A DNA stretch of 64,000 nucleotides. It comes from Epinephelus fuscoguttatus (lineage: Eukaryota; Chordata; Actinopteri; Perciformes; Serranidae). The first letter of the stretch is position 1. Each line of letters starts with the position of its first letter. Positions 1 through 12,916 of this stretch are shown here, piece by piece. Position numbers and translations under genes: made by a program. The DNA is taken from positions 35,253,839 to 35,317,838 of the forward strand of contig NC_064757.1 of NCBI RefSeq assembly GCF_011397635.1, written 5' to 3'. The notes beneath the pieces are model-generated. The model was not told the DNA's origin. It saw only the letters and a list, made by a program, of their open reading frames with translations, and ran no database searches.

Positions 1-344
1 TTACTGGCATGTATGAGCAAGAGGATTATGAATGAATTAGCGGCAGCATGCTCCCTAGCATGGTAGTATGTCACCTGGCGACTCTTTAATGAGCTTACCG
101 GGAGTGTTTGTGCACATGTTTAGGGAAACTTACTTAAAATGGCGCTTTAAAATACACATATGTTATCCCGTTGTCTTCCACTAACTACACCCACAGTCAA
201 AGCGAAGATTGAGAGATCCGTTACCTTTTATAAGAGATCCGCTCCCTCGCCTCATCGTGTCTCCTTAAATAAGCTCAGCGTGGACATGAATAATATTCCA
301 TTCAACTGACCAACGATCGTTGACGCGAGCCCTTTGTTCGAGCT

Positions 345-470
345 CCCATTGGCTACTGGCCTCCCGGACCACCGTCTCGAGACCACCCCTCTGCGCGCTG
401 ATTGGCCAGACGCTGGTGAGTGTGATGCTGAATTTGATCGACTGATTTCGGGGCGGGGCTCTTATAAAGG
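345..470 (+). promoter_or_regulatory. Candidate TATA/CCAAT/GC-box promoter
   Basis: This is a GC-rich island in AT-rich DNA. In order it carries two inverted CCAAT boxes (ATTGG near 350 and 401), a GC box (GGGGCGGGGC near 450-460) and a TATAAA at 463-468. This is the classic order and spacing for a plus-strand start near 490-500. No convincing open reading frame or recognisable first exon follows; the reading frames over it are short and match nothing I know. It could belong to a gene whose later exons lie outside what I can recognise, or to a noncoding transcript. Confidence 0.4.
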
Positions 471-1527
471 GGGAACAGACGGCGTGATGCTACCCGCAGA
501 CAGAAAGGATGTTGAGCGGAGAGCGCTGAAAACCACACATGATGTTGCTGTGGAGGAAAAACAGAGAAATGTGGTTGATTAATGGCCGGCATTATGGTCA
601 TCACGAGGCGCGCGACCACTTTATATTGACATACATAAATCACATGAGTATGGAAAGTCCGCTGCATGGAGAGAAAATGTCACTGCAGAGGAGGAGTTTA
701 ACTGTCAACAGTGTTGTTGACAAAACTGAGTTTAACCCTGAGACAAGGTGTTAACAGACCAGCACAAAACATTAACTTTACCTTTGTTGAGCAGAGGACA
801 CTAAGACATATTTTCAATATAAAAAACTACATTTCAAAGAATGTAATTTGTGCTCTACATGTTGCAGTTAATCAGGATGTTGCTCCAACTTGAATTAATT
901 GGCATGAAGTGATATCTCTCACTGGAATGTGAACAGCAGAGATGTCTGATCAAGTCTGTTAGTATTCAGTATCCTCCAACCGAATCCAACCCATCTTTAT
1001 TTTCTTTTTATTGGCCTACGGGCTGACAGCACACTGACTCTAAAGCAGCATTTCATGAAAAGCCCTGAAAACCTGTTTTCAAAGTCTACACATGAGCGAT
1101 GCTGACTTTATGAACACAATATTTAGGTACTTTACAGGTGGGATTTTCTGTATTTTGCGATTACTGGTTTGGTGGAAAAGCAGTGGGAAAGGATGTTTTG
1201 TCATTTCTGCGAACCACTTTAAACTTAAAATAACAAAGCAATCTAACAGTGCTGAAAAGCTCTACTTTAAGAAGACAGAACCTTCATGTATAGGCTCTTT
1301 TTTGTAGTCTCACCTGCAAAGAGTCACTTAAAAATGACTAAGCCACACACAATGCCACCATCTTGCTCCTCCTGATTTAGGCCTTCATGTCTTTCTGTGG
1401 ATGCATAAAAAGGACAGGATACAGCGTTGGAGGTGAGGCCTGTTCATTCCTATTAAAGCTGCTTAAAAAACAGCAGGCACATCTAAAACCGACAAATACT
1501 GGGTACTGGACAGTAGAACAAATACAA

Positions 1528-1642
1528 AAATACAAAAGCAGGTCCACACATGAAGGGCTGGTGCCCAAAACCTCACATGTAGTGATATGATTAAAATTTC
1601 CAAAAGGAGCAGTTTCTGGTGCCCGGACCTGCTTTTGTATTT
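1528..1642. repeat. Perfect 18-bp inverted repeat, about 80-bp loop
   Basis: The left arm AAATACAAAAGCAGGTCC (1528-1545) is the exact reverse complement of 1625-1642. It could be the termini of a small, decayed transposon or a hairpin in RNA. No target duplication is evident. Confidence 0.7.
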
Positions 1643-1729
1643 CATTGGTGCATCAAGCCAGAAAAGTTCCACTTCTCTGGTATAAAATTACCTAGCTCTT
1701 CTGCATCATGGGGCCCACAAAGCAAGTAC

Positions 1730-2480
1730 ACAATAGACTATTCCACAGTTTGACAACTGGCCTCAAACCCTGGCACTGTCCCTGGGAGCTTTAGTGGCCA
1801 TGAAGCCAAAATAGTTTGGTTCCTGATGTAAAACTACCTGGGTCTTCCACATGGGCCCATAGTGCAGGTGCACTAGAGACACCTGTTGCCCAAGCTGACT
1901 AACTTCTGGTTTAGCCAACCACTAACTTGAATAGAAATAAAATTATTTCACTTTTCTAGACTTTTAAAATGTTATTGGACTGCATGGATCAAATTTTGAT
2001 TTTGAAAGGAATCATTTTGTGGGTGGTGTGACGCTAAAGGAAGTGTATCCATTGATTGACAGACATCTCTTCCCCAATATAAGTCTATGGGAAGACTTTT
2101 AATTTGTGGTTTGGTCACCATTTTCAAAGCCCTGGGCTATTCCTGGGGCCTTGAGTGGCACATGAAGTCCAAAAAATTTGACTCTGCATCCATGCGCCTA
2201 TATAGCAAGTACTAGCACTAGATTTTACAATCTTTAGGACTTAATCAGTTAAATAAGGGCTATTTAAGTGTTTCTACTGGGAAGCTGATTTTTGAAAGTG
2301 TATCTATTGATTTGCAGAAGTCTCTGTCACAAAGTCAGTCTATGACAAAAAGTCTTTTTGGGCCCCATGGCGTCAGACGATAGACTTGGAAGTTGTAATT
2401 CCACAGTATGGCCACTGTATCAAATTGGCTTCAAGGTCTGGCGCTGTGCCTGGGGGCTTCATCTGTTCCCAGGTTCCCAT
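1730..2480. repeat. Degenerate repeat, about three copies
   Basis: Similar blocks occur near 1745-1810, 2110-2175 and 2403-2465, each running through a version of 'CCTGG..CTGT.CCTGGG'. The second and third are also preceded by matching blocks (2039 and 2294), giving a period near 256 bp. The copies are diverged and not coding. Confidence 0.5.
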
Positions 2481-4593
2481 TGTCTAATGATACATTCCTG
2501 TTCAGCAGTCATTTCAAATACAAATGCAGTAGGTTTTGACAGTTACATTCATACGTGACTGACTATATGTGACGTTCTGCTTTCATGAAAGTAGTTCCTT
2601 ATTTTCAAATGTGTTATACTCTGTAATATTCTGATTGTGTAAGGAAGTGACGGTATAAGTTCTCAATGTGACATGCAGAAGAAGAAACAGCAATGACATT
2701 ATCTTTGCAGCTACACTTGGAAAAAATCCATTTGTTTCAGCAGAGCAAACAGGGATCTGTGCGACACAGCGCTCGTCTGCTGGTTTCACAGTTTCCTCAG
2801 AGCTCTGATATTGATTTGTGATCAAAGCAGATTTTTCTGTGTTCATTTTTCACTACGATTTGATTCGAGCAGCACTAGTACAGTGATGCTTTGGTCACAA
2901 TGGCGCTGGATAAAGTATGACATGAATCTTTGAATGGGAAAATCAGGGTAGCATCTAAATGTAGTGTCACAGCAATGGGCTTGTAGCTGTTGAAGTATTT
3001 TAGAAAATTCACGTCACGTCAACCAGTGCAGTCTAATGCATGTTGAAATTAAAGATGTTTCACACCTTTAAATGCCATCCTTCGTCACAACGTCAAGCTC
3101 ATAAATGTGTTAGCAGCATTTCATTGAAAGACGATCACTTTTTTAATGTCAGCAAAGGTCAAAGGTGACATTTTTCTGGGATTCTTTGCTGCCTTTCTGT
3201 GGCACTCAGAGCATGTCACCAGTGTAGAGCTGAAACAGGACACTGGGAATTGTGAGCCACCACCGGGCTTATTTACAGACAACAACAGCTGCTTATCTCA
3301 AGAGCTTTTACCCAGAATTCTAGCCGACGCGATGCTGGTTCAGATAAGGAGAAGGGAAGAAAGCTGGATAAATCTGTCTCCACTCCCCAGTTCAAACAGT
3401 CATTCACAGATTCCCCCAGCTCATTCAGTGGGATCTATTTGGGGTTTGGTTGGTGGCCAACAGGTTAGGATAGGCTACATCCTGCCATAAAGTATTTAGC
3501 AGAAATAGAAGGACAGAAAGGTAAGCAAGGTCATGCAGCTACCTCTTTTATAATCCATTCATGAATAAAGCAGGACAAAGGACTACAGATTTTCCCCAGG
3601 AAGTGATATACATCATATCGTTTGATGTTGCTTACTGGAAGGAACTGACTGGGCCGGACTCTCAGCATTAATGTAATTGAGTGTTACCTCATTGTGCTAA
3701 GCCTTATAGCAATCCCAGAGGATGGGGGCTCCAGGAGGGGGGCAGCATCTGTTCAAACAAGAGAAGTAAAAAATGCTAAAGAAAATCATCAGGGGGGAAG
3801 GATAACAGTCAAGTAATGCAGCAACATTGTTTCTGCCAAAAGAAAGGGCGGGAGGGTGAAGAGGGGTAAAACAGTTCAACCTTTGTAATGGTTTCTTTTT
3901 ATGTTTGGTCAGCAGAGCGACACTGATTTTTTTTTCTGTTTTTTTGCTGTTGGACTTGTTGGAAGCTGAAGACACCCGCCTTTGAAGGCCTACACAAAGC
4001 TATTTGATGACCAGAGATCGTCTTTTATGTGAATATCTCTATGTACAGCATCATGAAAGGGGTTCATGGGGAGAAGAAGGCGAGCATTCATGCATACCAC
4101 AACAAGAAGACTTTTCATGCGGAGGGTAAATAATTTTGGACAAGTTCTTCGAACTAGTGTTTGTTTTCCCTACAAATCATTCATTGTGTTCGGCACATTT
4201 TGACCTCCACGAGGAGAAAAAAAAAAAAAAAAAAGCACCGATAGCTTTTGGTTTGCACTTTGAAGACGTAGCTAAAGTGCAAATGTGCCTCAACAGCAAG
4301 CACATTTATTTGGAAACAAATGTCCATTCATGAGTTTGGGAAAGAAAGTATTCTCTGAATGTTTCATACATTCTGCACAGTCAGCTTTTCGGACTCGTCT
4401 GTGATAATAGTGCAAAATGGGTTACGTGTTGACTCGTGGGCTTCACATTGTGTTTAGGAGCAATTTAAAGTCACCATCCTCACACGCCCAATAATTAAGA
4501 TAAGAGTTCAGCTGAGAGTGAACTCACTTGGTGAGCAGAACGTTGGTGTCCAGTTAAAAGGAGTTTGACTGCAGACACGCTCACAACTTTAGC

Positions 4594-6127
4594 GTAACCT
4601 AAGTATTTTTCAACCTGGAGCCTTTTTACCGCATTTTGTGTCTAAGTGACTAATTGAGACATTTTTGTTGAAACTGGCCCAGAATTGAGCAAGTGTGCTG
4701 CAGCCAGCAGCCGTGAAACAGGCTGCACTGTAACCATTTGGTCATTTGTGCACCCAGTGGTGTGAAGCAGTTATGATGGGCCCCAGTGCACACTCTCATG
4801 GCAGGCCCTATAGTGCATGCTACAGTGCACATACTGTCTCACCACATGATCAGAGACTTGTCACTGGATAACATCAACATACATTTTACCCAGCAATCAT
4901 CATTGTGTATCTGCATATAACAAAAAATACCAAAGAAAATAAAAAATCAAGAAGCTATTAAGTTAATTTAACAATTTTAATAGTTGATTTACAGTTAAAG
5001 ATTACGCTTCACATTTTTTAATAGATGCTATTCACTTTTTTTTACAAAAGACAAAAAATATGGAAATGGGTTTGCCTTTTTCAAGGGCATATATAGCAAA
5101 GGACACTGTTTTCATTTTAATGAGTGTTCCTCTTTGAACACAGGCATATTTTCTTTTTTTTTTCTTTTTAGCATTTTTGCCTTTAATTGACAGGACAGTT
5201 AAGTGTGAAAGGGGGAGAGAGAGAGGGGGGATGACACGCAACAAAGGGCCACAGGCCGGACCCGAACCCAGGCCGCTGCGGCAACAGCCTTGTACATGGG
5301 GCGCCTGCTCCACCACTAAGCCACCGACGCCCCAACACAGGCATATTTTCAAGCTGGCAAACGCTCTCCGTCCGGGCGCCCCACCTCACGGACCCCAGTG
5401 CAACCACACTGCCTGCAGTGTCTACATTTATGGCCCTGTGTACACTGTCAGTTTATGTCCACTAAATGTGCTTGCTACTGACAGATTAAATATTCTGACA
5501 ACATTATGGAAAGGATCCTACAGAGACAGACCTCCGTGTCAGTTCGTTTTTGTTTAACCGACAACGGCCCTGAAGTTGCCTTCGGCAAACCCACCAGACA
5601 TCATTTAAATAAACAATTATTTTAGTGTGTATAGAGTCAGCATATTTTCACACCTAACTGGGTGAATTATATATATATATATTTTTTTTTTAACTAAACC
5701 AGAGTTGGTGATGGTTGGGACAGTGGGAAGACAAATCAATATGATTTTTGTGGTTTTGTTTGTTTGTTTCTCTCGACTTTGAATGAAGTGTGCACTGATG
5801 ATAAAATATGCAATTTCAGGGCTGTTCCTGGTTAAACAAAAAGGATTTTACTCTTCAACAGAAAGGTCTGTCTCTGTAGGGATCCTTTCCAAAATGTCGC
5901 CAGACACTTACAAAAACAATCTCAGTCTGTTAGTGGCAAAAACAAGCTCTTTTAGTGGACGTAAATTAATGATGCACAATTGCCTGTGGATGTTACATTG
6001 CATCTTGTTTTGGGGCTGCCAGCTGCAGCGGTCTTGCTCAATACTGGACCAGTTTCAAAGTAGCTGTCGCCATTAAAACATTGTAAGATAGTGTCCGGGT
6101 TGAAAAATACTTAAGTTATCCTTTAAC
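4594..6127. mobile_element. Fold-back (long inverted-repeat) element, copy 1
   Basis: The left arm (starting TAACCTAAGTATTTTTCAAC near 4595) and the right arm (ending near 6127, reverse complement TTAAAGGATAACTTAAGTAT) are inverted copies of each other and share internal blocks such as 'GACAACATTATGGAAAGGAT' (about 5498) in opposite orientation. The same family recurs at 28862-29780 and 54560-57126. The better-preserved ends show a TTAA, as expected for piggyBac-type non-autonomous elements. No transposase is present. A SINE sits inside it. Confidence 0.7.
5154..5333 (-). mobile_element. tRNA-headed SINE with perfect 17-bp target duplication
   Basis: Read on the minus strand it starts with a tRNA-like head (GGGGCGTCGGTGGCTTAGTG), includes a B-box-like GGTTCGGGTCC, continues through a C/T-rich body and ends in an A-rich tail (the T-run at 5154-5170 on the plus strand). 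The 17 bases at 5137-5153 are repeated exactly at 5334-5350. That is a target-site duplication and marks the insertion limits. The intact duplication suggests a fairly recent insertion into the fold-back element. Confidence 0.9.
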
Positions 6128-6129
6128 AG

Positions 6130-9100
6130 TAAATCCTGTTTGAGGTTTGATGGGTGGAAGGACTGTAAACTTTGCAGAGGCCAAATGTTAACACCTTGAA
6201 CCTGACAAATAAGACAGATGATAAATAACACACGCAGTATGCAAACATATTCTTCAAATTACCATTTGTTAGACTGTATTCATCTGCAGCGCTAAACAAA
6301 TAGGATGGCCAACGCCCTGCCTCACAAAGCTATCTGAGGTTATGAACGTGAGTCAACGAGGCAACAAGGATAATAGAGGTGTGTTTGAATTGAGATAATT
6401 ACTAATATGATAACTGACATTCTGCAGTCCTGCCATCAGCTTTGTGAGGCTGTACTTAGACACGGCGGTGCTCTGAGCTAAATGCTAACATCGGTATGAA
6501 CATTCTTGCTGTGGCCTAGGATGTTTTGTTGCAACCTGTCTGTGTTTTTCCACTGGCTTTTAGGCTCCAAACGTGGGTGTTTTGTAGCCACCCATCGTGT
6601 GTTTCCACTGGCTTTTTAGGCTCCAAACGTGGGTGTTTTGTAGCAATCCATCAGTGGGGATAGAGCTATGAACACTGGTTGTTTATCACTGAGACAGAGG
6701 TACAACAACCAATATCCCCAAAAGTTTTTTTTGTGCCTAAAACTAACCACATTAACCACAGCAGTGTTGAAAACTGACCTTTCAATGCTACTAAATTGCA
6801 TTTTACCTTACTACACTGGGATCTGTACCAACTTAAAATGGTACAGTTTTAACCTTAGTTTTTGTCACAAAAGAGCTTCCAACTCTATGTTTAAACTATC
6901 TCAGAGCTGCATGGCAATCATGACCAAATGAAGGCAGCTTTTCTCAAACATGAAATTGAGAAGTGGTATTTTTACTTGACAGCAACAATCTTCTGTCTGT
7001 AGGATGAAGTAAATAAGTAAAATCCAACCACATCATCTGACAGTCACATTCCATCATCTGTCCTCCCTATCTCACAGCTCCCTCCTCATATCAACACACA
7101 GAAACAACATTAACTCTTTCTGTAAATACTGCTTGACATGGTAAGCGGTGTCCTCCACCCCTGACGGCTGCACCACGGTGGAGCCTGGTACTGAACATTA
7201 AGTCATGGTACTTTGGAGGCTGAGACAGTCTTTGTAAGGCCACAGACTGATATAGAGGCATAGTTGTGGGAGTGGAGACTTGTGAGGAGTGGCAGACCTT
7301 TTCACTGGAGGTGATTAATGCAAACTGAGCCATTAAGAGCTATGGGAAGTGTACACTGCACTGAATTTATTTCTGGGTTCAACCATTCCTGGCTCTCCTT
7401 GGAGAGGATCACAGTGACCGAAAGAACTCGCTGTGCTGTAGCAGACAAACGAAATGTTAGGTAATACGAGAAATCCGGGATTCAGTGTCCTATACTACTA
7501 GTACTGTGCACGAATAGGATTTTGAGGCACTTTACGGAAGTATTTTCATTTTGTGCAACTTTCTACTCCGCCAATTTCAGAGTGAAAAATTAGACTTTCC
7601 ACTTTATTTATCTGACAGCTTTTCAAATTAAGATATTAAAAAATGTATTATAATCTTATGAAATATGTTAAAGATTAAACTTGTTGCTCACCTGTGAAAA
7701 CGTTACACTGGTTACTTCTTTTTATATATCACTCACTCATTGAGTCTCTCTTTCAAACTTGGTGCAGACTAATTTGGATCGGTGTTTGAGCACTGCTTGG
7801 GCGGAGACTGACAGTATTCTGTTGTGGGACATCATTGTATCTCACCGTATCATTGTTTTGTAATTGTATCACTTCCAATAAGAGCCAGAGCCGATAAATA
7901 CCCATGACTACTGAAGAGTCATTTGACCCTGGAGCGTATTCCCCTTGTAACCTTGCCCATTACATTAAAAAGCCACATGTTAGCAGGTTATAGTGGGTGT
8001 TTTGTGCAGTGGAAAATGGGCTATAGTTTCATTTAGATAATGGTTTGAGGCTCAAAGAGGAAAAAATATCCAATAATTCACAAAAAAGCACAGACTGAAG
8101 AAAAGTCAGAAAAATGAATACAAATTTCTGAAGCAGAAACAAACAGAACGCCAGCAAAATGAACAGAAACGGCCGCATTTCAGCTACAAAACTAGAATCA
8201 GCGTCAACATTAAATAAGCAAATCTATCTGTGAGTGCCTGCTGTTCATTTTTGGATCTTCGGCACAATCCTAAACCTCTGCATATGGTTCAAGTTGTTTG
8301 CCGCTATTTTTGTCAAATTTCTGAAGCACACCTCACTTTTGTGTGCCTTTATCATTTCACATCTCCAGAAATTATAGACCAATATAAAGTCATGGAATCA
8401 GCTCCACTTCAACCAGCTACAACAGTAAAATCCTACGAGCACCAGTAATGCATCAGTAAGCTATTATCGAGAAATGTGACATATCACTCAAATAAATATT
8501 TGACTGGTTCAACCTAAAAAAATTAAGGTAACAATTTGCATGCATCTTTTTAATTAGTTACAACTCTAGTATTATTGAGTAAATCCTATGTGTCTCTTTT
8601 AATCTGAAAAACTCAATTAGTTTAGTACGACCAATTTGCTTTGACGTCGAAAAGTTCAATTATGTTGACTCAACTTAATATTTATCCAAAAATTGTGTTG
8701 ATATTTATTGGTCGAACCATTTATTTAAGATATTCTAACTTATTTATTCTAATTTCATCCTACTCAAAAAATGTTTTTGTTAAAATGATTCGTCAACTGA
8801 CTAAAACAAGTTAATGAAACTAGCAGAATTTTTGTATGATGAAAAACTTCATTATTTTAAGTGTTATCCACCAACCCCGTAAGTCATTTTTTAGAGTGCA
8901 GAAACAGTATTATTTCTTGTATTAGAGTATTTTTACATTGTGGTATTGGTACTTTTCCTGAAGTACATGATCTAAGTATTATTCTACCACTGATACAGTA
9001 AACCTATAACAGTGCAACATAAACATCCCATGCTCTGCTCTAAAGAACAATCAAGGTATTTCTTTGTCATTGTACGTCTTGTATATACTTTCTCATGGCA

Positions 9101-12100
9101 CAACTTTCTTGATTATTTACTCAGCAGAGGTTAAGTGATGGACTGACCACAGAATTCCTTTGTCTACGTAGGTGTGGTTCATTTCCCACCATTCAACTAA
9201 TGTGTTTTGTAACAGGAGACAGGGACTCATTGTTTCTGCAAGGAGCCACAAAGTGTTAACTCAAGAATTTGAGGAGACACTGCTAAAACACCACATTACA
9301 ATGGCAGAAAAATAATACTGTTGATCTCCATATCAACATATTCTGAAACAATGTTCGTTATGATTTCAGTTTTTTCCACAGTGACCCGGTTTAGCCCTGC
9401 TATCCCCAGGCTCCAGCGGAGAGTTATGCAACAATGTATGCATTGTTGAACTGGACATAGCCTGACAGAGCCAGCCCACAAATTTACTTCGCTCATTTAA
9501 ATGTGAAGTGAAAAGTGAGGTTGCAGAATGCACTCTGGCTGGATGATGGATCACAGCAAACAATGACAGTAGATTATGAATAAAGCCGTGCAGAGGTACC
9601 AGGGATGGTAAAAAGTTTTAAATATGAAAACAGAGGCCTACATGGAAGTCTTAAAAACACGGTGATATTATCTGGCTGCAGTTAGTCGATTAATCAGGCA
9701 TTTCATTGACAGAAAAAGTGTCATCTTTGTATCAAGCAAAAATGGCAAATGTTCTCCAGTTTCAGCTTCTGAATGTGAGAATTTTGCCTTTTTTTGGTTT
9801 CATATTTATAATTATAAACTGAACATCTTTCATTTTGGTCTGCTGGTGGTACAAAATAAGCTATTTTGCTAAGCTATTATAAGATATAATCCTCACATTA
9901 ATAAATATTTAAACTGATTGTTAATTGTGCCCATTTATATCATAATTTTTAATAGTCGTATTGAGACACAGCCCTATTGCGGGAAGGAAACGAGTTAAGA
10001 GCCACTTAAACAACACACAGAATAACTATAGATATAAATAGCCTCATCAAGTAGGGTCATGACTGTTTATGTCCTGATTTATATGTCTGTGTTTGACTTT
10101 TCTTGTTTTAAAACAAAGGAAAACATGAAGGAAGTAATTTTTATTAAATCTGTTATTATATTCTGCAGGTGCAGGTTGTTGCGGTTCCAACTGTGAATAA
10201 AGGTCAGGGAAATAAATTTGCCTATAGTTGACAGGACCTTAACCATAAAACACTGAGAACACCGAAGAAGCTGGGAGACCTGTCGTGCCACACCTGTGTG
10301 GGATCCTGTACAGATAGCGTGTTGGGAGGTTTGCACATCCTCTCTGGCGTATTGTTTCTTCAGTTGCTCAACATCCTTAAGGCTGTGAAAGGCTGTTAAA
10401 AATGGCAGTAAAGTTCTTTTCACTGGGAAGCCAGCGTGCTGCCAAACCCTCTGATTTGACCATAAACAAAAACATTTCCTGTGTATTACACCAGTTTCCC
10501 TCAATTGTACTTATTCTGCTGAAGAGAAGTAGAAAGTCTCTGGAGGAAAATTAATGTGGTTCCATTGCTTTGTTTTGATATTATATTGTGCATGTGTGGA
10601 ATAAATAAACAAAAACAATGAATGCACATCATAAAACAAATAAACAAAACTAGCTTTCCTTGAACTTTTCTGGATAAGATGAATGCATATAAAGTGTTGA
10701 AATAACTAAACTATTAAACTGACATTGTGGATTTTTTATGGATCAGTTTATAAATATGGGATTTGTTTTCAAATTGTTCAAATACACTCCCTCTGCTGTG
10801 ACCACATTAAGCATATCAGCAGTTTGCATGTGTAAACTAGATACGGTCCTCCACATCCTATTATCTACTCCCTGATTTTTTTTTTTTTCCCAAAGGGGCT
10901 GCGCCTTCCCAAGTCAGGCCATCTTCACGCAACCATTTAGAGAGCTGTTTGTAGACAATGAGAGATTACCTAGGTGTCGTATTTCAATATTTATAAATCA
11001 GGAAATCCTTCTTAAGAGGAAAGAACGGTACAGTAAGTAAAACCTGGAGTACACAAAGTTTCAGGCGTTTCCTCACTGCAATCACGTAGATAGATAAGAA
11101 CATGGCAAGGAACAAAACAGTTTCTACGGGCACGCAGGCCACATTACTGCTGTCGGATAAAAAAAAATGCAACTTAGAAGGCAGCTTTATTTATAGCTTG
11201 AGCACCATGTATGTTTGAATTTATCCAGGCAGGAATAAATCACTTATATTAGCTTAAGAATGGCACATTTTTCCCATTCCTCAGAAGGCCAGGTAGCTTT
11301 TAATGCGAGGTAAAAACATAAAAATAACCACAAATAGGCTTTGTTTCATGACTGCAGTTTGGTTCACTGGTCTTCTCTTGTAAAAAGCTTATTTTAGGTA
11401 CCCATATGAGAACACCAGGCCCAAGCTGGTAGTTTCACAGCAAGGATACACACTAACTGCCAAGTTCAAATGTCATGTACAGTTCATCTCAATGAGTGCT
11501 AGTTTTGAAGCGTGCTGATGTTTTTAAAACAGAAAATTCAAGTTATCAGTAAACCAGAAAAGGGAAGCAAAATGCCTGACCTGGCAATTGGAATAGGCAG
11601 GTCACTGTATGTCACCCTGTCTGACTCAAGTATGTGGGGGAAAGCTGTTAAAACACTCCTCTGGGAGTCACATGAGTGAAGTTCCACCTTCAGTAAGTTG
11701 AAATTCCTCAGAGAAGTGGCACTGCATTGACGTGATGTCGTCATGGGTACGTTATCCATTCATACTGTAGGTCTGTGTTGCTGCTGCATCATGTCAGTGG
11801 CTCAGAGCGGTCCTGTGACAGCACGAGGAATCTATAGGCCAGAGAAAGAGGCTCAGGACGACTGGAGCGATAAACAGACCCATTCACAGGCTACAGAAGC
11901 TCATACACATACATCATGCTAAGGGCTGCTGGGGTTGACATATATGACATGCAGTTATCTGCCCTTTCCATCAGCTAATGGTTTCTTTTCAATGTGTTTT
12001 TCCAAAGCATTAAAACAAAGCTCTTATCAGAAGCTATCAGTGCTCTCAACACTGTCTTTAATTTAGTAAAAACTGAACAGGTGCTATTGCTCTTACTGCT

Positions 12101-12916
12101 CCATTAACAACAGGATCTTGTAGGCAAGTTATGCAAAATTTAACATGGGTGTACAATGAAATAAAGCTGTCAAGTCTCAAAGTTGTATTCAAATGTCACA
12201 GTTTTATGGTTGCACTGAAGCTGGCTGTGTCGCTGGCAAACAAACGAATTGCAACAGCGCATTAGACAGTTCACTGACTGCATTGAAACTGTTTACTAAG
12301 TTAGTTTGTTGCTATAAATAGGGATCACCAGTGCTGAAAGAGAGGAAACAGTAGCCCCTCTGTCCCAGCAGTGATTTCCCTGGTGTTTGAACAGCAGGAG
12401 AGTCGGGGGACCTGAACTCGGGCTAATTAGCTAATTCATCGGCCCTGAAGGGAATGACATGTGATTAGATACAGTCAACAACAATCACTTTTCTATGCGA
12501 GAGATGTTGTCATGAATTTCTCCACGATCTGAGCAGCTGCACACGATAATAGCAGGAAAATATGTGTGGAGTAAACAGCAGTAAGTACTGTAAGAAGAAG
12601 AAAATCAAAAGCAAAGGCAGATAGTTGAGCACATTAAGCTGTGTGGTGGAATACAAATGTGTCGGCTACGTTTACATGAATACTGTCCCTAACTACACAT
12701 TTAGAAAGGCTACCTTTATTTAATTGAGTATTTCCTTTTTATTGTACTTGATGCTGGGCGAATATTTTGCTTTGTACCCCACAACTTTTTTGCAGATTAT
12801 GGCTTTACATAAAAAGATATAACAGTCGTATAAATATTAGAACAAGTGCACAAAAGTAAAAAAAAAAAACCAAAACAGCGACTACATTGAAATTAGGTGT
12901 ATACAGTAAAAATAAG
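6130..12916. other. No gene recognised
   Basis: AT-rich DNA with fragments of fish MITE-like repeats (for example the 'CTCTAAAAAATGACTTACGG' end, on the minus strand, at 8877-8896). The longest frame is a 141-codon minus-strand frame at 10079-10504, which matches no family I know and has no clear splice or promoter signals. I treat the stretch as non-genic. Confidence 0.55.
6547..6656. repeat. 55-bp tandem duplication
   Basis: The unit beginning TTTCCACTGGCTTTTAGGCT at 6547 is repeated from 6602 with only a few differences. The following 100 bases resemble, in inverted orientation, the repeat at about 58030-58100, so this lies at the edge of a dispersed repeat. Confidence 0.8.

Larger units (their letters stand above)
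560..4593. other. No gene recognised
   Basis: This is AT-rich sequence with short, unconserved frames only. It contains the inverted repeat and the degenerate repeat listed separately. A 114-codon plus-strand frame at 3146-3490 has no recognisable domain and no conserved look, so I did not call it as a gene. Confidence 0.6.

Noticed and set aside
334-893. Several overlapping short frames downstream of the promoter-like block
   Set aside because: Short, in competing frames, no conserved motif; explained by a GC-rich patch.
3146-3490. 114-codon plus-strand frame
   Set aside because: No recognisable domain, no flanking gene signals, composition like the surrounding spacer.
5154-5333. Possible tRNA gene
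   Set aside because: The head has tRNA-like promoter boxes but no proper cloverleaf, and it continues into a SINE body and tail with target duplication.
5177-5557. 126-codon frame and its antisense partners
   Set aside because: Lies over the SINE; frames in GC-rich SINE heads are common and not genes.
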